From Terriglobia bacterium (GTDB lineage: Bacteria > Acidobacteriota > UBA6911): DNA of 37,452 bases. The DNA lies in NCBI GenBank assembly GCA_020072565.1, contig JAIQGI010000053.1, positions 1 through 37,452 of the forward strand. Direction: 5' to 3'. The stretch's first letter is position 1. Each line of letters starts with the position of its first letter. The position numbers were made by a program, and so were the translations under genes. Shown here piece by piece: positions 15,048-23,854 of this stretch. The notes beneath the pieces are model-generated. The model made no database searches, was not told the origin of the DNA, and saw nothing but the letters and a program-made list of their open reading frames with translations.

Positions 15048-16655
15048 TCACATTTCTTCCGACATCCTGTCCCGACGAACCATTCCTAGGGATTCCTCGG
15101 CAGTGGCAGCACCGACCGTTACGGTCTCCGGGCGTGCCGGCCGTTCGAGCAGTCTGCGCAGCACCAGGCGTGCGATGGTGTGCGCATTGGATGCCAGCAA
15201 TCGGACCCATGACCAGGGAGTCGACTGGGGAAAGTAGATGCCTCGAAACAGCAGACGTGCGACCAGGAAAGCAACCTGGTGGTCGAATGGCTTGCGATTG
15301 TCCACCAGCCACCGCTGCGTGCGCGCAAAAGAGCGGGATCCATAACCCAGGCGCCAGGATTCGTTCACCTCGTCTTCGCTCTGGGTGGGGGACAGGTGGT
15401 TGGGCTGAAATGTCAGCCGGAAGGGCTTGAAATCCAGCCAGTGCTCCGGCCGGAGCAGTCTCCCCTGCTTCTGGAGCCGGTCGTACAACGGAGTGCCCGG
15501 ATAGGGGGTCAGTAATCCGAAAACCGGCAGCACGGGCGGCCAGGTATTGATTTCCGAGCTGATGGAGGACGCCACACCGGGGCGGTCATCCTCCATTCCC
15601 ACGATAAACGAAGTAATGGCATATACGCCGCGCCTTGCCAGGCCCTGCAGTACCCCCGAGTATTCTTCCGGCCGGTTGAACTGCTTGTGCGCGCTCCGGA
15701 GGCTCGCGGGGCTTATAGACTCGAGACCCATGAATATGAAACGGCCGCCGCTGGCGGCAATCAGATCAACGAGTTCCTCATCCTTCAACAGGTTTGCGGT
15801 GATTTGAGCGACCCAGGGGAGGCATGCGTCCCGTCGGATCATTTCCCGGAGCAGAGACTTCGTGCGTTCGCGCCGGATGGCGAAGTTATCGTCGATAAAA
15901 AAGACATTTACCAGAGCTCGATTGCGCGCGGCGACGCGCTTGAGCGTGAGGAGCTCGGCAATGACGCTTTCATTCGAACGAAAGCGGAGGCGGCTGCCGA
16001 AGAACCCGGTGACGGTGCAGAATTCACAGCCGTAGGGACATCCTCGACCCGATTCAACCGGGATCACATAGGCCTTTTCGTAAGGAACCTTCATCTTCTT
16101 AAGGAGGCGGCGGATGCTCTCCGGCAACAGACGCATGAGGTCGAACAGACTCAAGTCGACGTTTTCCCAGTCGATCGCCTGGTAACCTTCGAGAGAGGGC
16201 TTCGAATTTCCATCCACCGCTTCCCTGGAGCCGTAGGTTTCTTTCAGCCTGTTTCGCTCCGCGTCTTCCACAACAACAGGCCAGATGTCGTCCGCTTCGC
16301 CGAGCACGACCGAGTCGGCACATCGCTTCCGGCCGTTCCAGCCCAGTGATTCCCCGGGGACTTCCGTGACATGGGGGCCGCCGAGCACGACCGGCACACC
16401 AGACTCCTTCCGGATTGTCGCCGCCGTGGCATACGCTTTCTGAGCCGTGCGGGTCATGAAACCCATGCCCACGAGGTCCACGCCGTTGGCGGTTATGAAT
16501 CGGGCCAACTCCTGCTCGCTCAAACGCATGGCGTTTCCGTCAATGATAGTCACCCGGTGCGGCGCTGGAGTGAGCTGGCGCAGGAGAAAAGGCCAGAGCT
16601 GTGGCAAGAAGTTTCGAGTAACGTGATTGTCAGGTACGTAGAGAAGAATATGCAT
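15048..16655 (-). CDS. second cobalamin-type radical SAM protein
   Basis: 535 aa from ATG 16655 (GAAGGGG about 5 nt upstream; the frame extends to 16700 without a ribosome binding site). Rossmann-type N-terminal domain (VDLVGMGFMTRTAQKAYATA, GVPVVLGGPHVTEVP, VVLGEADDIWP), then the radical SAM barrel with C206, C210 and C213 in RGCPYGCEFCTVTGFFG. Further barrel motifs: FIDDNFA, FMGLESIS, SFIVGMEDDRPG and TPYPGTPLYDRL. A C-terminal extension of about 120 residues (from WLDFKPF) is helical and of unknown role. It differs clearly from the gene at 6264-7709, so the two are not a recent duplication. The substrate is unknown; no pathway genes lie beside it. Confidence 0.85.
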   Translation of the reverse strand: MHILLYVPDNHVTRNFLPQLWPFLLRQLTPAPHRVTIIDGNAMRLSEQELARFITANGVDLVGMGFMTRTAQKAYATAATIRKESGVPVVLGGPHVTEVPGESLGWNGRKRCADSVVLGEADDIWPVVVEDAERNRLKETYGSREAVDGNSKPSLEGYQAIDWENVDLSLFDLMRLLPESIRRLLKKMKVPYEKAYVIPVESGRGCPYGCEFCTVTGFFGSRLRFRSNESVIAELLTLKRVAARNRALVNVFFIDDNFAIRRERTKSLLREMIRRDACLPWVAQITANLLKDEELVDLIAASGGRFIFMGLESISPASLRSAHKQFNRPEEYSGVLQGLARRGVYAITSFIVGMEDDRPGVASSISSEINTWPPVLPVFGLLTPYPGTPLYDRLQKQGRLLRPEHWLDFKPFRLTFQPNHLSPTQSEDEVNESWRLGYGSRSFARTQRWLVDNRKPFDHQVAFLVARLLFRGIYFPQSTPWSWVRLLASNAHTIARLVLRRLLERPARPETVTVGAATAEESLGMVRRDRMSEEM

Positions 16656-16946
16656 CCGAACCCCTTCGGCAAATGGATTGAACCAGGATGGCGCGCACAT
16701 GATGCGGCCACTGCAGTGGAATTCGCTCCGAAATTCCCTTCCTTAGCAATTGCAACTCGAATAGTCCGGAAATCTCAATGCACGATCACCCGGTACTTAA
16801 CACATTAACTGGCGAAAATCCAAATTTCACAGGAAATGGCTTGTGATATCGGCAGTGACCGTAGCACGCGATTCAAAAGCAAGGTTGATAGATAGCCGTG
16901 CCATTGCCTGCACGGCCTGTTCGCGCCCTGGTCTCCGCCCGAGGGC
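16656..16946. other. intergenic region before the radical SAM gene
   Basis: Follows the end of the glgC operon on the same strand. AT-richer than its surroundings in 16730-16850, fitting a promoter for the radical SAM gene, but no convincing promoter elements or terminator hairpin were found. Confidence 0.3.
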
Positions 16947-17294
16947 TCAAGGGGCCGGTTGGTTGGGTTGCGTCTCCTGCCTTACACCGAGCGAAAAACG
17001 CTCAGACTCACCGTCCGTAACCATAACTGGTATCTCGGAATCGGGAGAGTAAGCAGAGAGCTTTTCAATGAGAAGGTCCCCGTTACCAAGGCCTTCCGGG
17101 CCGGCATGTGCGTGCTGATGTTTCAGCGCGTCGAGTGTTAAATAAGAAAGATGTACCATCCCCGTCTTGGTCAATTTGACCAGGACCAGTCCGCGACCCT
17201 TGGTCTTGTGTCCGTTCTTCGCCGATCTGACGATCGAATGCTTGTGCTTGCGAAGAACTCTTTTCCGCATCTTTTCAAAAATCTCGCCTGCCAT
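16947..17294 (-). CDS. small basic protein of unknown function, last gene of glgC operon
   Basis: 115 aa from ATG 17294, chosen for AGGAGG about 4 nt upstream. N-terminal third is strongly basic (KMRKRVLRKHKHSIVRSAKN), followed by GRGLVLVKLTKTGMVHLSYL, with a predicted beta strand, and a Gly/Ser-rich, acidic second half. The basic start could bind nucleic acid or polyanions; that is speculation. I know no family for it. It starts 31 nt after the preceding gene and so ends the operon. Confidence 0.6.
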   Translation of the reverse strand: MAGEIFEKMRKRVLRKHKHSIVRSAKNGHKTKGRGLVLVKLTKTGMVHLSYLTLDALKHQHAHAGPEGLGNGDLLIEKLSAYSPDSEIPVMVTDGESERFSLGVRQETQPNQPAP

Positions 17295-17325
17295 AGATCC
17301 TCCTGGGCCACCGAGGGGCCCGGCT

Positions 17326-17724
17326 TCACTTCGGGTTAATGGAGATCCCTCCGCCAACCGGAGTGCTGCTGTGTCCGGAAAACTGCTCTCTTCGACTCAC
17401 TCCAGATCTTGCCGCGCCGGTCTCATGGTCCTCGACCTGCGCAACTCTCGCTTCGATCTCATGCAACTTATGCTCGACTTTGGTAAGATCCGTATGCGCA
17501 ACGACACGCCTTTCATCTCCAATCTCAGAACGCGCCTCGAGACGCTTGATTCTTCGCTCCAGCGCGGCGCGATCCACCATCCACCAAACAAAGACAATGA
17601 GCGGAGGAACGAGCGCCATCAAGAGCAGCCATGCCACGGTCGATCCGTGGACAATGCCGCCGTAGAGCGCGCAGAGCGCGATCACACCCCAGAGGCAAGC
17701 CAGGTAAATCCTGGGTGCTGTCAT
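17326..17724 (-). CDS. small membrane protein with coiled coil, unknown function
   Basis: 132 aa. Two N-terminal hydrophobic segments (YLACLWGVIALCALYGGIV and STVAWLLLMALVPPLIVFVW) followed by a charged heptad-like region (RRIKRLEARSEI to KVEHKLHEIEARVAQVED) that should form a cytoplasmic coiled coil, and a short disordered tail. The ATG overlaps the glgC stop by 4 bp (ATGA), so it is translated together with glgC. No family recognised. Its small size and coiled coil suggest a scaffold or assembly partner. Confidence 0.65.
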   Translation of the reverse strand: MTAPRIYLACLWGVIALCALYGGIVHGSTVAWLLLMALVPPLIVFVWWMVDRAALERRIKRLEARSEIGDERRVVAHTDLTKVEHKLHEIEARVAQVEDHETGAARSGVSRREQFSGHSSTPVGGGISINPK

Positions 17725-18995
17725 CGTGCCCCCTGATGGCCCAGTGCCGCTTGTTGCATATCAGCTTCCTCACCGATCCGCGCGCCTTTGGGGATCACCA
17801 CCACTCCCGATTCGGTCACGGTAAAGCGCTTCGCATCCTCTTCAAGGTCGTAGCCGACCGAAAAGCCTGGAGGGATCATAACCGCCTTGTCGATGATGGC
17901 CCGTCGGATCCTGGCACGCCGCCCCACCTCCACACGGTCGAAGAGGATCGAATCTTCCACAAGCGAGTAGGAATTAATGCGCACGTCCGGAGAGAGGATC
18001 GAACGCTCCACCCGGCCTCCGCTGATAATGCAGCCATTGCAGAGAAGCGAATCCAGGGCGACCCCCTTGCGGTTCGTTTCTCCGCCGGCGAAGACCATCT
18101 TTGCGGGAGGACGCGGCCGGGTGGAAGAGTGGATGGGGAAAGAGGTGTCATAGAGGTTGAATTCCGGATCGACCTTCAGCAAATCCATGCTGGCCTCGTA
18201 ATAAGAATCCAGCGTGCCGATGTCGCGCCAGTAATTTCCCTTCTCATCATCGCGAAAAGGATAGGCGAAAACCGGTTTGCTCTGGACGAGGTGAGGCAGA
18301 ATGTCCCGGCCAAAATCCTCAAGGCTGTCGCCGCAGCTGTCTCCGGAAGTCCCTTTAATTAACACATCGGTTTCGAACAAGTACACGCCCATGTTGACCA
18401 AGGTGAAGCCGGGCCGGCCGGGGATGGGTTTTGGATTGTCCGGCTTTTCCTCGAAGGCCAGGATGCGATTCTGTTCGTCGATCTCCAGCACACCCAGCCG
18501 GCGCGCCGAGGCGAGGTCGCACTCCGCCGCGGCAATCGTGACTGCGGCCCCCGTGCGTACGTGGGCAGCAATCATCTCGCTGTAGTCCATCTTGTAAATG
18601 TGATCGCCCGAGAGGATGAGAACGCGGCTTGGGAGCCGCTCCCGCAGAATGTAGAGGTTCTGGAACACAGCATCCGCTGTTCCCTGGTACCACGAACTTC
18701 CCGTCCTGAGCTGGGGAGGGACCGAGAACAGAAACTCGTCGAACGCGCTGGCGAAAATGTTCCAGCCTAGCCTGAGATGATCATCCAGCGATTGGCTCTT
18801 GTACTGAGTGAGAACGTAGATGCGCTTGAGTCCTGAGTTGATGCAGTTCGACAGGGTGAAGTCGATGATCCGATAATGCCCGGCGAAAGGAACGGACGGC
18901 TTCGCTCGATCTCTGGTCAATGGATAGAGCCGCTCCCCCTGCCCTCCAGCCAGGATTATGGTCAGGGTCTCTTTGAGCACCTTTGCGACGTTCAA
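17721..18995 (-). CDS. glgC: glucose-1-phosphate adenylyltransferase (ADP-glucose pyrophosphorylase)
   Basis: 424 aa, full length for bacterial GlgC. It makes ADP-glucose from ATP and glucose-1-phosphate, the committed step of glycogen synthesis. Nucleotide-binding loop LAGGQGERLYPLTRDRAKPS (about residues 15-34), FAGHYRIIDFTLSNC, the WYQGTADAV motif, SGDHIYKMDYS with the metal-binding Asp, FEEKP, and NMGVYLFE; a C-terminal left-handed beta-helix follows (GCIISGGRVERSILSP). The start is TTG at 18995 behind GGGAGGAGG, overlapping the upstream stop (TTGA); GTG at 18980 is an alternative. The other glycogen genes are not in this window, and an XRE protein heads the operon. Confidence 0.92.
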   Translation of the reverse strand: MNVAKVLKETLTIILAGGQGERLYPLTRDRAKPSVPFAGHYRIIDFTLSNCINSGLKRIYVLTQYKSQSLDDHLRLGWNIFASAFDEFLFSVPPQLRTGSSWYQGTADAVFQNLYILRERLPSRVLILSGDHIYKMDYSEMIAAHVRTGAAVTIAAAECDLASARRLGVLEIDEQNRILAFEEKPDNPKPIPGRPGFTLVNMGVYLFETDVLIKGTSGDSCGDSLEDFGRDILPHLVQSKPVFAYPFRDDEKGNYWRDIGTLDSYYEASMDLLKVDPEFNLYDTSFPIHSSTRPRPPAKMVFAGGETNRKGVALDSLLCNGCIISGGRVERSILSPDVRINSYSLVEDSILFDRVEVGRRARIRRAIIDKAVMIPPGFSVGYDLEEDAKRFTVTESGVVVIPKGARIGEEADMQQAALGHQGAR

Positions 18996-19231
18996 GGCCT
19001 CCTCCCGACCAATTTCAGTTTGTTGGCACTCTTCCGCGGATTGGCGCTGGAGTCCATTTGGGTCGCATTCTGCAGCACGTTTGCATCGTCCCCGCTCTCT
19101 CCCACGATTTTGTGGTCTGCCCAGTTTTCACCGCACAATGCCATCATCTTGATGAAGCGTTCGACAGCTTCTTGATTCTCAAAAGGGCCTACATGTTCCC
19201 CGCCCGCATCGACCAGATAGATCATGGTCAT
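18992..19231 (-). CDS. small protein of unknown function in glgC operon
   Basis: 79 aa; starts at ATG 19231 overlapping the upstream stop (ATGA), though ATG 19225, 8 nt after GGAG, may be the true start. Opening IYLVDAGGEHVGPFENQEAV followed by ERFIKMMALCGENW suggests a compact alpha-beta domain; the second half is polar and ends in KLKLVGRRP. No family recognised. Tight overlaps on both sides show that it is cotranslated with the XRE regulator and glgC. Confidence 0.6.
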   Translation of the reverse strand: MTMIYLVDAGGEHVGPFENQEAVERFIKMMALCGENWADHKIVGESGDDANVLQNATQMDSSANPRKSANKLKLVGRRP

Positions 19232-20109
19232 GGCTCCGCGTTGCGTTCGGGTCGCGCGAAGCGAAAATGCAACGGATCTCTGAGGTTTTGGAGTTCGCGG
19301 TAGTAATAGAGGGGAGTCGGCCGTTTACCCTTAAACCTCAGAGTTCTCAGGAAACCAATTTCTTCCTGCGTCGCATCCTCGCTGAGGGAGGCGTTTCCCA
19401 GGAATTCCCTGAGCCCAGGCTCTTCGTTGAATTCCGGTTCCGGTTCTCTTTCCACAAACTCGAATCTGTGAGGGTGCCCCAGGCCCGCTCTTTGGTCCAG
19501 GCGGATTTCAATGGCAAAAGTCGCAAGGTCGATGTCCCAGGATTCAATCAGCGGATCCAGGAAAGCAACACAGTTTTCGATCGACACGTGGAAGACATCG
19601 GTATCCAAAAACTCGAGGATGGCAACCCTCATCTCTTCTTGGCTCCGGTTGCTGAGCCCGGCAACGAGGCGGAGCCAGCTCTCACTCTGCAATTCTTTTT
19701 TGGCAACATTCTTGATCACGTTAAGAAGGATCTGGGTTACCAGACGTTCGAGTTCGCCGAAGGCCTGTTTCTCGAAAATGGCACGCATCTGTCTCTGTTT
19801 GTCCGGGTTGCACTTGCGCAGAACCGACTCCCGAACCTCCTTGAACAGCGGCACCGGCGGGTCTGCCAGCTTTCTCTTCAATTCTTCCAGGCGCTGCTGG
19901 TCGGCAAGCTTCGCAAGCTCGCCGCTCGGCAGCTTCAGGAATTGTTCCATTTTGTCGTAAATGCCTGTGCGGTCGGTGGCAGGCGGCGTCTTTTTCCGGG
20001 TCAGCAACTGGGATATGTATGACTCCGTGACTTGCGCGGCACTCGCCAGATCTCTCTGCTCAAGCCCTAAGTGTTCGAGCCGGCGCCGTATTACCAAAGA
20101 AAGATCCAC
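19228..20109 (-). CDS. XRE-family regulator heading the glgC operon
   Basis: 293 aa from GTG 20109, chosen because AAAGGAG lies 5 nt upstream; ATG 20133 extends it by eight residues but has only AGG touching it. Residues 3-55 are a Cro/C1 helix-turn-helix (VIRRRLEHLGLEQRDLASAA, QVTESYISQLLTRKKTP). The remaining 240 residues are helical and acidic (EELKRKLADP, RAIFEKQAFGELERLVTQIL, LEFLDTDVF) with a charged C-terminal part; no known ligand domain. Much longer than a plain repressor, so it may sense a metabolite or partner. Two inverted repeats TTAACC-N5/6-GGTTWA (20126, 20196) flank its promoter region and could be its operators. Divergent from the DNA glycosylase gene. Confidence 0.75.
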   Translation of the reverse strand: MDLSLVIRRRLEHLGLEQRDLASAAQVTESYISQLLTRKKTPPATDRTGIYDKMEQFLKLPSGELAKLADQQRLEELKRKLADPPVPLFKEVRESVLRKCNPDKQRQMRAIFEKQAFGELERLVTQILLNVIKNVAKKELQSESWLRLVAGLSNRSQEEMRVAILEFLDTDVFHVSIENCVAFLDPLIESWDIDLATFAIEIRLDQRAGLGHPHRFEFVEREPEPEFNEEPGLREFLGNASLSEDATQEEIGFLRTLRFKGKRPTPLYYYRELQNLRDPLHFRFARPERNAEP

Positions 20110-20125
20110 CGAGGCTCCTTTTGAA

Positions 20126-20142
20126 TTAACCATCCTGGTTTA
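20126..20142. promoter_or_regulatory. operator-like inverted repeat O1
   Basis: TTAACC-ATCCT-GGTTTA, one mismatch in the arms. It lies just upstream of the ribosome binding site of the XRE gene, where bound repressor would block transcription. Confidence 0.45.
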
Positions 20143-20195
20143 TTGCTTGGCACGTGCTTACTTATATCACATCGTGCATTACCGAAACATGTTAA

Positions 20196-20213
20196 TTAAC
20201 CATGGCCGGTTAA
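20196..20213. promoter_or_regulatory. operator-like inverted repeat O2
   Basis: Perfect arms TTAACC-ATGGCC-GGTTAA; the neighbouring GTTAATTAAC (20191-20200) is itself a perfect palindrome. Its centre is 70 bp from O1, about seven helical turns, on the same face of the DNA. A -10-like TATAAG (minus strand, near 20165) lies between the two sites. Confidence 0.5.
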
Positions 20214-20329
20214 TTTCCTGAGGACCTGGGACGCTCCCTGGATTACCTTAGGGCTGGCACACGAGCGGCTCCGCACCAGACCTTGCGCGCATAACACCCA
20301 CCCCCCGCATCTGCCATAATTACGTAACC

Positions 20330-21250
20330 ATGCCTGAACTCCCGGATATTGTGATTTATCTCGAGCAGCTCGAAACGCGCGTGGTCGGCCAGCGCCTGGC
20401 AACGGTTCGGGTGTCGAGTCCGTTTCTCGTGCGTACCTATGACCCTCCGCTCGAAGCCGCATGCGGAAAACGTGTCGTGGGTCTGCGGCGCATGGGGAAG
20501 CGCATGGTCTTCTGCCTCGAAGACGACCTTTTCCTCGTGCTTCATCTGATGATTGCCGGCCGGTTGCACTGGAAGCCGGCTGGCGCGAAGATCCCTGGGA
20601 AGATCGGCATGGCTTCATTTTCCTTCGCCACGGGAACCCTGCTTCTGACCGAGGCGGGCAGCAAGAGACGTGCTTCGCTGTGCCTTGTTCGGGGCGAAGC
20701 CGGGCTCATGCAGCATAGCGCCGACGGTCTCGAAGTGCTGAGCGCAGGCCTCGATTCATTCCAGGACTCGCTCTTGAGTGAAACTCACACGCTCAAGCGC
20801 TCGCTGACGGACCCTCACATCTTCAGCGGCATCGGCAACGCCTATTCGGACGAAATCCTGCACCGGGCCCGTCTTTCGCCTCTGAAGCGCACGGACCAGC
20901 TCAGCGCTGAGGAAATCGCCGCGCTCTATCGGGCCGCGCGGGACACGTTGCGCCTGTGGATAGAACGGTTGCGCCACGAAACGGGGTTCGGCTTTCCCGA
21001 GAAGGTGACTGCTTTTCGTGAGGGGATGGCAGTCCACGGTCGCTATGGGAAGCCGTGCCCGGATTGCGGCGCACCGGTGCAGAGGATCGTTTACGCCGAA
21101 AACGAGACGAACTACTGCCCCAACTGTCAGACAGGGGGCAAGCTGCTTGCCGATCGCGCGCTCTCCAGGCTGCTGAGACAGGACTGGCCGCGCAGCCTCG
21201 CCGATCTCGAGGAACTCAAGAACAAAGCTCGGGAACGCGGGCATCGTTGA
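20330..21250 (+). CDS. mutM: Fpg/Nei-family DNA glycosylase
   Basis: 306 aa. Excises oxidised bases such as 8-oxoguanine and cleaves the abasic site. N-terminus PELPDI gives the catalytic Pro2 and Glu3 after Met removal; K57 in GKRMVF matches the conserved Lys of Fpg; HLMIAGRL is the usual HLGMTGRL block; SGIGNAYSDEILHRARLSPL is the helix-two-turn-helix. The C-terminal zinc finger is complete (CPDC and CPNC), but the usual Arg just before its second CxxC, which fills the helix gap in DNA, appears to be replaced in ENETNYCPNC. It is also about 35 residues longer than typical Fpg. It is therefore better described as an Fpg/Nei-like subgroup; lesion preference is uncertain. Confidence 0.85.
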   Translation: MPELPDIVIYLEQLETRVVGQRLATVRVSSPFLVRTYDPPLEAACGKRVVGLRRMGKRMVFCLEDDLFLVLHLMIAGRLHWKPAGAKIPGKIGMASFSFATGTLLLTEAGSKRRASLCLVRGEAGLMQHSADGLEVLSAGLDSFQDSLLSETHTLKRSLTDPHIFSGIGNAYSDEILHRARLSPLKRTDQLSAEEIAALYRAARDTLRLWIERLRHETGFGFPEKVTAFREGMAVHGRYGKPCPDCGAPVQRIVYAENETNYCPNCQTGGKLLADRALSRLLRQDWPRSLADLEELKNKARERGHR

Positions 21251-21384
21251 TTCGTGCTTTTTCCGCGTGCCTTAGGTCTGGGGATATAAGCCGGCCACGG
21301 TTCAAAGCGACCGTTCACCACCGAGGTCATTCCGCTTGCGCCTTTTGATGTATGGGCCGCGTGGGTCCGTGATATAAGAGGCGC

Positions 21385-22161
21385 ATGAACGGCTTTGCGA
21401 TCCAGGCGGAAGGATTGTGCTTCAGCTATGACCAGGGCGAAGTCCTGCACGGGTTGACATTTCAGCTGCGAGCCGGAGAGGTCCTGGGCTTGCTGGGCGC
21501 CAACGGCGCCGGGAAAAGCACCACACTGAAAATCCTCGCGGGCATACTTACTTCCGGCAGCGGCAAAATCCGGGTCCAGGATTTCACCCTTCCGGAGGAT
21601 CGGGATCAGGCGAAACACATCCTGGGTTATGTTCCCGAGAATGCCGCGCTGTATGAAAGCCTGAGCGCGAAGGAATTTCTGGAGCTCTGCGGCCGCCTCC
21701 ATGAAATCGAGGAGAAAAAGCTCCAGCGCAAGATCTCGCAGCTGCTCGAAGTGTTCGAACTGAGCAAGGAACGATTCCGCCGTCTCGTCACCTTCTCCAA
21801 GGGAATGCGCCAGAAGGTGCTGATCGCGGCGGCGCTTATTCACGATCCGCAGATTCTGCTGCTCGACGAGCCTCTCTCCGGACTCGACGTCATGAGTTCC
21901 ATGCTGGTCAAGGACCTGCTGGCGGCGCTGGCTCGCGACGGGCGCGCGGTTTTTTACAGCTCGCATGTCCTCGACGTGGTCGAGCGCGTCTGCGACCGCG
22001 TGCTGATCATCCACAAGGGCAGCCTGATCGCGGACGGCACCCCGGAGGAGCTGAAAGCGACCGGAGGCCGCGAAACCCTCGAGGATGCTTTCCGTTCGTT
22101 GACTCAAGCCTCTTCCACCGGGCCCCTGGTCGGAGGCATCCTGGAGGCCATGAAGCTGTGA
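21385..22161 (+). CDS. ABC transporter ATP-binding subunit
   Basis: 258 aa, one nucleotide-binding domain of the ABC-2 exporter type. Walker A GANGAGKST (about 38-46), Q-loop GYVPENAALYE, signature FSKGMRQK in place of LSGGQ, Walker B ILLLDEPLSGLD and H-loop SSH. The degenerate signature (SKGMRQ) is usual in the YhaQ/NatA-like group that exports small molecules, ions or antibiotics. Its stop overlaps the permease start by 4 bp. The substrate is unknown. Confidence 0.9.
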   Translation: MNGFAIQAEGLCFSYDQGEVLHGLTFQLRAGEVLGLLGANGAGKSTTLKILAGILTSGSGKIRVQDFTLPEDRDQAKHILGYVPENAALYESLSAKEFLELCGRLHEIEEKKLQRKISQLLEVFELSKERFRRLVTFSKGMRQKVLIAAALIHDPQILLLDEPLSGLDVMSSMLVKDLLAALARDGRAVFYSSHVLDVVERVCDRVLIIHKGSLIADGTPEELKATGGRETLEDAFRSLTQASSTGPLVGGILEAMKL

Positions 22162-23849
22162 GCGCCATCGCGCAGTTGCGGAATCGCATCCTTGAACACA
22201 CCACGGTGCGCCGGCTGCTGGAACGAGCCGGCATCCAGGCGCGGCAATACTGTCTGCTGATCGATCTGTTCGACACTCTCGCCGGGCGCTACGAACTGAG
22301 AGGCGCGATCACCACCATCGGGTTGGGCATAATGGTCGGCTTCTGCGTGTTCATGAGCCTCTTCCCCTGCCTGATCGTTCTCTCCCACCCTTCTCTCGCC
22401 ACCTACATCCTCTTCCCTATGGGGCTTACGGTGTTTCAGCTTTTTGTGATAGTGATGGGCGACGCCGCCAACAGTCTCTTGAATCCGCAGGAAGCTTCCG
22501 TGCTTGCCCACATGCCGATCGGTGGCTTGACGTACGCTGCGGCGAAGGCCAGCCACCTGATCCTTGTTGTGTTCCTGATCGTCACGGCGAGCAACGCCTT
22601 GCCGGCACTGGCGGGCCTGTTGCTCCCGGGCGCCCGGTGGTTTTTCCCTCTCACCCTCATGCTGGCCTCTTACCTGGCCGGATTTTTCCTCGCCTTCGTC
22701 ATTTGTGGCGGCTATGGATGGCTATATCATTTTGTCGCACCGGAGAGACTGAAAGGGGTTGCCATGGGGATTCAGGTATCCCTGTTCGCCCTCGTGCCGA
22801 TGTTGGGCGGCGCGGCCGGTTCGGCGATATCGACACTAAGAAAGGCGCATTTGCAGCCCGCCCACTGGGCGTGGTTTCCGCCGAACTGGTTTGTCTCGAT
22901 TGCGCTCCTGGGCCACGCCGCGCCTGGCTTTCATATCTGGATGGCAATCCTGGCAGCAGCGGTGACGGGCCTGTTGATCGCGCTCGGGCTGCGTTCCTTC
23001 GGCTTCGAATACCTGGCGCGCGCCACAATGCTCGTACAGGGGCACGCTCGTGCCGCCGACGCGCGACCGCGGACCGGGTGGATCCGGCGCCTGGTCCGGT
23101 CGGCCTCCGGCTCTCCCGCCGGGACCGGTGCCTGCGCTTTCACCGGAATCATGTTGCGACGTGATTGGAACCTCAAACGCCAGGCTCTGCCGATGGTAGT
23201 CACGCCGATCATCGCGATGTGTTTTATCGGTTTCACTCAAATCGGCGTCTCACCCTTTGCGCCGGGCCGGTTCGCGCCGCTTCACGCGTTGCCGCACGCA
23301 CTCGCCTTTATGCTCCTGTATCCGATCGCCCTTCTGTCGCAGACCGACCAGCCTCAAGGTGCCGCCGTGTTTCTCACCCTGCCCTTCCGGAACATGGGGG
23401 CTTTCACCCGGGGCGTCTACTGCTCCCTCTGGCTGCCTTGCATCGGGATTGCGCATCTGCTGCTCATGTTTCCGGCGATCTGGTTCTGGGGGTGGAGAGA
23501 CGCCTTGCTGTTCGTTATTTTCAGCACCGCGATGGCATCACTGTATTTGAGCGCGGAGTTTTTTCTGATGGATGGCCTTCCCTTCGCCAATCCCGTGCGC
23601 GTGTCGGCCCAGGCTGACCTGACGCCGGTGATGCTGATCAGCGCACCCTGCGCTGCGGTCCTGGCGTTCCTGCAGTGGCTGATATTCCGGAGTCACACAG
23701 CCGCCTTCATCGCCACCGTTGCGGTCGCGTTGCTGGCCCTTGTGCTGACACGGTTTTCACTCCGGCACATGGCCAAAGAATTTCGCGCCAATCTCATTGC
23801 GCTCGGCCTCGGCCCGTCGCGCCTCTTCAAACCGCTCGACTCCAATTGA
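22158..23849 (+). CDS. ABC transporter permease, large membrane subunit
   Basis: 563 aa starting at GTG that overlaps the ATPase stop (GTGA). About 12-14 hydrophobic segments in two groups: residues 50-300 and 340-560, with a polar, Arg/Gly-rich linker (ARAADARPRTGWIRR) between. Long segments such as LMLASYLAGFFLAFVI and FIATVAVALLALVLTR are clear. One large permease with one ATPase gene suggests a homodimeric NBD. No family motif seen that points to a substrate. It ends in LGPSRLFKPLDSN. An exporter is likely from the ATPase type. Confidence 0.8.
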   Translation: MSAIAQLRNRILEHTTVRRLLERAGIQARQYCLLIDLFDTLAGRYELRGAITTIGLGIMVGFCVFMSLFPCLIVLSHPSLATYILFPMGLTVFQLFVIVMGDAANSLLNPQEASVLAHMPIGGLTYAAAKASHLILVVFLIVTASNALPALAGLLLPGARWFFPLTLMLASYLAGFFLAFVICGGYGWLYHFVAPERLKGVAMGIQVSLFALVPMLGGAAGSAISTLRKAHLQPAHWAWFPPNWFVSIALLGHAAPGFHIWMAILAAAVTGLLIALGLRSFGFEYLARATMLVQGHARAADARPRTGWIRRLVRSASGSPAGTGACAFTGIMLRRDWNLKRQALPMVVTPIIAMCFIGFTQIGVSPFAPGRFAPLHALPHALAFMLLYPIALLSQTDQPQGAAVFLTLPFRNMGAFTRGVYCSLWLPCIGIAHLLLMFPAIWFWGWRDALLFVIFSTAMASLYLSAEFFLMDGLPFANPVRVSAQADLTPVMLISAPCAAVLAFLQWLIFRSHTAAFIATVAVALLALVLTRFSLRHMAKEFRANLIALGLGPSRLFKPLDSN

Positions 23850-23854
23850 TGAGC

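Noticed and set aside
21127-22107. Minus-strand frame of 326 aa opposite the ABC ATPase
   Set aside because: ABC motifs are complete on the plus strand; the antisense frame has no family resemblance.
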